From Clostridia bacterium (GTDB taxonomy: Bacteria; Bacillota; Clostridia; Christensenellales; CAG-1252): a stretch of DNA of 17,747 nt. Position 1 is the stretch's first letter. Each line of letters starts with the position of its first letter. The notes under the pieces are model-generated. The model made no database searches. It had not been told where the DNA came from and worked only from the letters and a program-made list of their open reading frames with translations. The position numbers were made by a program, and so were the translations under genes. Shown here one piece after another: positions 14,132-17,747 of this stretch. The DNA lies in contig JAEDHM010000013.1 of the NCBI GenBank assembly GCA_016296985.1, positions 1 to 17,747 on the forward strand, read 5' to 3'.

Positions 14132-14746
14132 ATGGAACACTTGGTAATTGGTATTTGTGGCGGTACGGGAAGCGGTAAAACTACCCTCGCTAAAAGGATT
14201 TTCAAAAAGTTTAAGGAAGACAGCGTTCATCTCAGCATGGACTGCTACTACAAAGACAACGCTCATTTATCCTTTGAGGAAAGGAGCAAAATCAACTACG
14301 ACCACCCCAATGCTTTTGACTCTGACCTTCTCATTTCCCACATAAAGGACTTGAAGGAAGACAAAAGTATAATGCACCCCACCTACGACTTTACAAACCA
14401 CCGTCGTGGCGACAAATGGGAGCAAATCGACAGTAAAAAGATCATAATCGTCGAGGGAATTTTGTTGTTTGAAAACAAGGCTTTGGTTGACTTGTTAGAC
14501 GTTAAAATTTTCGTAGATACCGACGCCGACGTAAGAATAATTCGTAGAATTTTGCGTGACGTCAAGGACCGTGGTCGTACCCTTGATTCAGTTGTAAATC
14601 AATACCTTACCACGGTAAAACCCATGCACGAGCGCTTTGTAGAGCCTTCAAAACGCGTTGCCGACGTAATCGTGCCCGAGGGCGGACACAACAACGTTGC
14701 CGTTGATATGATTATCGGAACAATCCGTAAAAAAATTGAGGACTGA
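14132..14746 (+). CDS. udk: Uridine kinase
   Basis: Phosphorylates uridine and cytidine to UMP and CMP. The 204-aa product has Walker A GGTGSGKTT (10-18), DCYYKD (37-42) with the conserved Asp-Tyr pair, YDHPNAFD, PTYDF, VEGILLF (108-114) and the RRILRDVKDRGR lid region. AGAGGA stands before the ATG. It lies between tdk and psuG in a tight operon (13 bases after tdk, one base before psuG). No pseudouridine kinase gene is in view, so a secondary role on pseudouridine is conceivable but unproven. Confidence 0.95.
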   Translation: MEHLVIGICGGTGSGKTTLAKRIFKKFKEDSVHLSMDCYYKDNAHLSFEERSKINYDHPNAFDSDLLISHIKDLKEDKSIMHPTYDFTNHRRGDKWEQIDSKKIIIVEGILLFENKALVDLLDVKIFVDTDADVRIIRRILRDVKDRGRTLDSVVNQYLTTVKPMHERFVEPSKRVADVIVPEGGHNNVAVDMIIGTIRKKIED

Positions 14747-14747
14747 T

Positions 14748-15653
14748 ATGAATATAAAAATTTCCCCTGAAGTAAAAAAAGCCCTTGAGGAAAACCGTCC
14801 CGTAGTGGCCCTCGAATCCACCATAATCTCCCACGGAATGCCCTATCCCAAAAACTTTCAAACTGCATTGCAAGTTGAAGAAGTAATAAGAAGTTGTGGC
14901 GCAATTCCTGCTACAATCGCCATAATAAAAGGCGTACCTACCGTAGGTTGCAGCAAGGAAGAGATTGAATATCTTGCAAAAACGGGCAGAGGGGTTATAA
15001 AGGTTTCAAGACGTGATATTCCCGTTGTCGTCGCAAAAAAACAAGACGGCGCAACCACCGTTGCCGGTACAATGATTTTGGCAAACCTCGCAGGGATAAA
15101 AATCTTTGCAACGGGGGGAATTGGCGGTGTGCACCGTGGGGCAACGGAAACCTTTGATATTTCCGCCGACCTTGAAGAGCTTGCTCAAACCGACGTAACC
15201 GTAGTTTGCGCCGGGGCGAAAAGTATTTTAGATTTGGGACTTACCCTCGAATATTTAGAAACAAAGGGCGTTCCCGTAATCGGCTATCAAACCGAAGAAT
15301 TACCCGCTTTCTTTACCAGAAAAAGCGGGTTTAAGGTAAATTATCGCCTTGATACACCTGAGGAAATCGCAGAAGTATTGAAGGAAAAAGACGCTTTAGG
15401 GCTAAAAGGTGGCGTTTTGGTTACAAATCCCATTCCCGAAGAGTATTCAATGGAGGAAAAAGCCATTTCAAAGACCATTGAGGATGCAATCGCCGAGGCA
15501 AACGCTCTTGGTATAAAGGGAAAGGAAACAACCCCCTTCCTTTTGGAAAAGATACAAATTTTGACGGAAGGCAAAAGTTTGGCAAGCAATATCCAACTTG
15601 TTTTCAACAACGCGCGCCTTGCATCACAAATCGCTATGGCTCTTTGCAAATAA
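14748..15653 (+). CDS. psuG: Pseudouridine-5'-phosphate glycosidase
   Basis: Reversibly splits pseudouridine 5'-phosphate into uracil and ribose 5-phosphate by breaking the C-C glycosidic bond, the second step of pseudouridine salvage. In the 301-aa protein the catalytic residues known from E. coli PsuG (E31, D149, K166, N289) are all present at a constant offset of eight: E23 (LESTIISHGMP), D141, K158 (CAGAKSILDLG) and N281. The conserved ATGGIGGVHRG (121-131) is also present. The ATG at 14748 is one base after the udk TGA, with GAGGA just before; a TTG at 14736 is rejected. The usual partner psuK is not in this operon. A terminator follows. Confidence 0.96.
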   Translation: MNIKISPEVKKALEENRPVVALESTIISHGMPYPKNFQTALQVEEVIRSCGAIPATIAIIKGVPTVGCSKEEIEYLAKTGRGVIKVSRRDIPVVVAKKQDGATTVAGTMILANLAGIKIFATGGIGGVHRGATETFDISADLEELAQTDVTVVCAGAKSILDLGLTLEYLETKGVPVIGYQTEELPAFFTRKSGFKVNYRLDTPEEIAEVLKEKDALGLKGGVLVTNPIPEEYSMEEKAISKTIEDAIAEANALGIKGKETTPFLLEKIQILTEGKSLASNIQLVFNNARLASQIAMALCK

Positions 15654-15673
15654 CAAAACGTAAATAGGATAAC

Positions 15674-15699
15674 AAAAAAGGGCTTTTGCCCTTTTTTTT
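15674..15699. terminator. Bidirectional terminator between psuG and the nucleotidase gene
   Basis: Stem AAAAAAGGGC/GCCCTTTTTT (15674-15683, 15688-15697) with a TTTT loop. Plus strand ends in eight T (15692-15699); minus strand ends in six T. It serves psuG and the convergent nucleotidase gene. Confidence 0.88.
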
Positions 15700-15749
15700 A
15701 TGTAGTCGAATAGTTTTTTTATAACAAGTCCAAAGGTTTTAGGGCGCTT

Positions 15750-17630
15750 TTACGCCAAACCGCCTGCCTCGATAAAGTCGGCAATCAAATCCCTTGCGAA
15801 AAGAGTATTGTCGTATCTTTCTACCACGGTAATTCTATCGGGATAGTAAGAGGAAGTATAACTGTCAATTACTACGTAATAGGTTTCGCTACGAGAAAAG
15901 TTTGACTGCACCTCTTGTCCGTATTGGGTATAGTCAACGTGATAGTTGTTTTTCCCCGACATAAAGATATCAAAAAGCGTACTGCCATTTACTTTACATA
16001 AAAGGATTTGGTTGTCAAAGGGGAAAAGTGATTGAATAGTCGAGTAGGTGATATTGCCGGGGTCAAGGTCGTAGGGAGAGCGTGTTTTGATAAATCCACC
16101 GCCTAAAACTATATCGTAGACATCACCCCATTGGGCAATCCCGACTTGGGTATAAAGTTGGGCGCAAAGGTCGCCTAGGTAATCGCTTGTTCTGAAGTAC
16201 TTGTTGTATCCCAAGACCTTGTCGCCTAACGCAATTTGATCAGCGTATTTTTCCAAAAGTTGGTCAACCACTGGGTGAGATTGATAGTTTGAATAAGAAC
16301 TGTTGTAAAGATATTTTGCAAGGTTGACTTCGGCTTGTCCGCTTCCCGTATTGTAAGAAATTTCCACGTTAGAAATAGCGGTATTCTCGCCACCGGCTTG
16401 GACGTGGTACACGCCGTAAGGATCGGTGTAGACGTAGCGTTGGTGAGTATGCCCCTCGAAAACTAGGTCAACGTAACCGCCACTTGAAAGAGAAACGTCG
16501 TAAAAATAGGAAATTTCCTTGGCGGAAAGTGAAGTAACCTTGCTTTTTGAATTTTCATAGCCGTCGTGCAAGGTATAGACGATAAATTCAACGCCCTGCT
16601 CCCTAAGTTTTTGGGATTCTTCTTTCACCAACGAGGTCAATTCGCTCCCTACTTTAAAATAGATGTCACCGGTTTTGTCCGCCGAAATAGAACTGTAACA
16701 ATCGCCAATAGCCCCGATTATTCCGATTTTCACTCCGTCAACCGTTAAAGTAGTGGAAGGTTGGCAATAATCAACTCGTTGATTGGTTTTGCGATCATAA
16801 ACGTTGATGGCAAGGAAGGGGAATTGCGCGATTTTTTGGTTGTCGGCAATATGTTGAGTACCCCAGTCAAATTCGTGATTGCCCAAGGTCATGCTTGCAA
16901 AGTCAAGATAATTCATCCATTCGATAATCAACGCGCCTTTAGTTAGGTTTGATTCGCTTGAGCCTTGCCACATATCCCCAATGGAAAGCAATACTGCATT
17001 TCCGCTGTTTTGTTGTTTTTCAAGATAAGAAGAAAGTTCGTCAACGCCGGGTTGAGTATCGGTATCTTTAAACTTTCCGTGAAGGTCGTTAATTGCAAAA
17101 AAGTCGATAGTTACGGAGATTTTGCGATTACAACTTTCGCAAATATCATCTCCGTTTATATCATTGTGGTTTTCGCATTTTGGAAGGACGGAAGGTCTTT
17201 CAACAACCTTTTTAGAAATAAACAAAAGTTTTGCGTTTTGGACCTGAATACTTTCCTTTCCCGATTCGCTGACGTATCTTGTAACGGCGCCACGAAGTTG
17301 TACGTTGTCCCCCTCATCAGGAGGAGTTTCCATTTCGTCATATCGTTTTCCTAAAAGGTCGCGGATACCGTAGATATAAATACTGCCTGTCGAATCGGTT
17401 ACCGTAGTGTTGCCGTAGGTAGTGTTTTCAATTACGCCCACAGTTCCCGAAAATACGTAAGTTTCTTCCGTAGTTTCGTTGGGGGAAAGTTTTTCACCAA
17501 TGGACAATAAAGTAGAAATGGGGACGTTTTCGCCCCTTTGTTGATTGTTGCACGCTGACAGTATAGTGGATAGCGTAATAATCAGCGCTAGGACAATGGA
17601 AATAATAAACACCGTTCTCTTCGTTTTCAT
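15750..17630 (-). CDS. Surface lipoprotein 5'-nucleotidase / UDP-sugar hydrolase-type metallophosphoesterase
   Basis: Secreted 626-aa lipoprotein. Signal peptide MKTKR plus hydrophobic core, lipobox LSAC with lipidated C27. Residues about 55-140 look like an OB-fold domain (TVTDSTGSIYIYG). A Cys-His-Asp motif, CENHNDINGDDICESC (152-167), follows. The metallophosphatase domain (about 172-425) has NDLHG (181-185), GDMWQG (218-223), GNHEFD (250-255), H356 and GHTH (393-396), which bind two metal ions. The 5'-nucleotidase C-terminal domain (about 450-626) includes GGGFIKTRSPYDLDPGNITY for substrate binding. It should remove phosphate from nucleotides outside the cell; nearby salvage genes could use the nucleosides. 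ATG 17630 is the only start keeping the basic N-region; an in-frame TGA lies 15 bases upstream. Confidence 0.9.
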   Translation of the reverse strand: MKTKRTVFIISIVLALIITLSTILSACNNQQRGENVPISTLLSIGEKLSPNETTEETYVFSGTVGVIENTTYGNTTVTDSTGSIYIYGIRDLLGKRYDEMETPPDEGDNVQLRGAVTRYVSESGKESIQVQNAKLLFISKKVVERPSVLPKCENHNDINGDDICESCNRKISVTIDFFAINDLHGKFKDTDTQPGVDELSSYLEKQQNSGNAVLLSIGDMWQGSSESNLTKGALIIEWMNYLDFASMTLGNHEFDWGTQHIADNQKIAQFPFLAINVYDRKTNQRVDYCQPSTTLTVDGVKIGIIGAIGDCYSSISADKTGDIYFKVGSELTSLVKEESQKLREQGVEFIVYTLHDGYENSKSKVTSLSAKEISYFYDVSLSSGGYVDLVFEGHTHQRYVYTDPYGVYHVQAGGENTAISNVEISYNTGSGQAEVNLAKYLYNSSYSNYQSHPVVDQLLEKYADQIALGDKVLGYNKYFRTSDYLGDLCAQLYTQVGIAQWGDVYDIVLGGGFIKTRSPYDLDPGNITYSTIQSLFPFDNQILLCKVNGSTLFDIFMSGKNNYHVDYTQYGQEVQSNFSRSETYYVVIDSYTSSYYPDRITVVERYDNTLFARDLIADFIEAGGLA

Positions 17631-17636
17631 TTTTTT

Positions 17637-17666
17637 ATTATATCATTATTCGACAAGGACTTGCAA
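17637..17666 (-). promoter_or_regulatory. Promoter of the nucleotidase gene, predicted leaderless
   Basis: Minus strand TTGCAA (17661-17666), 18-bp spacer, perfect TATAAT (17637-17642), then only AAAAAA before the ATG. No Shine-Dalgarno is possible in that space; +1 falls on the A of the ATG. Confidence 0.7.
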
Positions 17667-17671
17667 TGATA

Positions 17672-17700
17672 TAACAAAACTTGCGTTATGCGTTTTGTTA
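17672..17700. repeat. Dyad upstream of the nucleotidase promoter
   Basis: Perfect 9-bp arms TAACAAAAC (17672-17680) and GTTTTGTTA (17692-17700) separated by 11 bp, starting 5 bp upstream of the -35 box. Candidate activator or repressor site; alternatively a hairpin ending an unseen upstream gene. Confidence 0.5.
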
Positions 17701-17747
17701 GTTAACCGCTTTAAGATTTCGTGAAATGGCAAGAAAACAGCGTTTAT

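Noticed and set aside
13548..14746. Frameshift or pseudogene in tdk or udk
   Set aside because: Both proteins are full length with their motifs in order; nothing is broken.
17699..17747. Possible gene ends at the right edge: a minus-strand frame ending KAVN-stop near 17698, or a plus-strand ATG at 17726
   Set aside because: Only a few codons are visible and neither has a ribosome binding site or family match, so no call can be supported.
1..17747. CRISPR array, transposon, prophage, anti-phage system or toxin-antitoxin pair
   Set aside because: No regularly spaced repeats, transposase, integrase or small paired toxin-like frames were seen; the genes are chromosomal housekeeping and stress functions.

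Overview
The window looks like chromosomal housekeeping DNA from an uncultured, probably anaerobic Gram-positive bacterium of the Clostridia. The evidence is the Firmicutes-type rplU-prp-rpmA operon with a cleavable N-terminal extension on ribosomal protein L27, strong GGAGG-type ribosome binding sites, a PerR-rubrerythrin oxidative-stress pair, an aldo/keto reductase with a ferredoxin tail, a BmrC/BmrD-like heterodimeric ABC exporter and a lipoprotein signal. The standard genetic code is used. I see no mobile element, CRISPR array, tRNA, rRNA, origin or prophage. Genus is not resolvable by eye.

Layout. 1-1119 (minus): promoter, L21-leader-like RNA, rplU, prp, rpmA and two tandem terminators. 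1009-1346 is gene-free and holds the rplU leader and promoter plus the ogg promoter region. 1347-3989: an 8-oxoguanine glycosylase gene (plus) meets ung (minus) head-on with overlapping stop codons; ung lies behind an rRNA methyltransferase gene. 4233-5153 (plus): an orphan single-pass membrane protein. 5237-6193 (minus): perR then rubrerythrin, divergent from an Fe-S aldo/keto reductase (6343-7521, plus), with Per-box-like sites between. 7557-8225 (minus): a formate/nitrite-type channel. 8390-12120 (plus): two ABC half-transporters with overlapping stop and start. 12234-15653 (plus): a four-gene pyrimidine salvage operon, pdp-tdk-udk-psuG. 15750-17630 (minus): a surface 5'-nucleotidase lipoprotein.

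How the genes fit together. The lipoprotein nucleotidase would release nucleosides outside the cell. The facing operon would handle them inside: phosphorolysis (Pdp), rescue by phosphorylation (Tdk, Udk) and recycling of pseudouridine 5'-phosphate to uracil (PsuG). No pseudouridine kinase is in view. Two DNA-repair glycosylases sit back to back.

The most interesting signals are regulatory. (1) Two genes (formate channel and nucleotidase lipoprotein) have a -10 box exactly six bases before an ATG whose frame is closed immediately upstream, with no Shine-Dalgarno, so leaderless mRNAs are predicted. (2) A textbook terminator for the ogg gene lies inside the conserved last codons of ung on the other strand. 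(3) Several dyads sit in or beside promoters (perR, ABC exporter, nucleotidase, the membrane-protein gene). No wholly new multi-gene system is evident; the annotated enzymes are mostly recognisable families.
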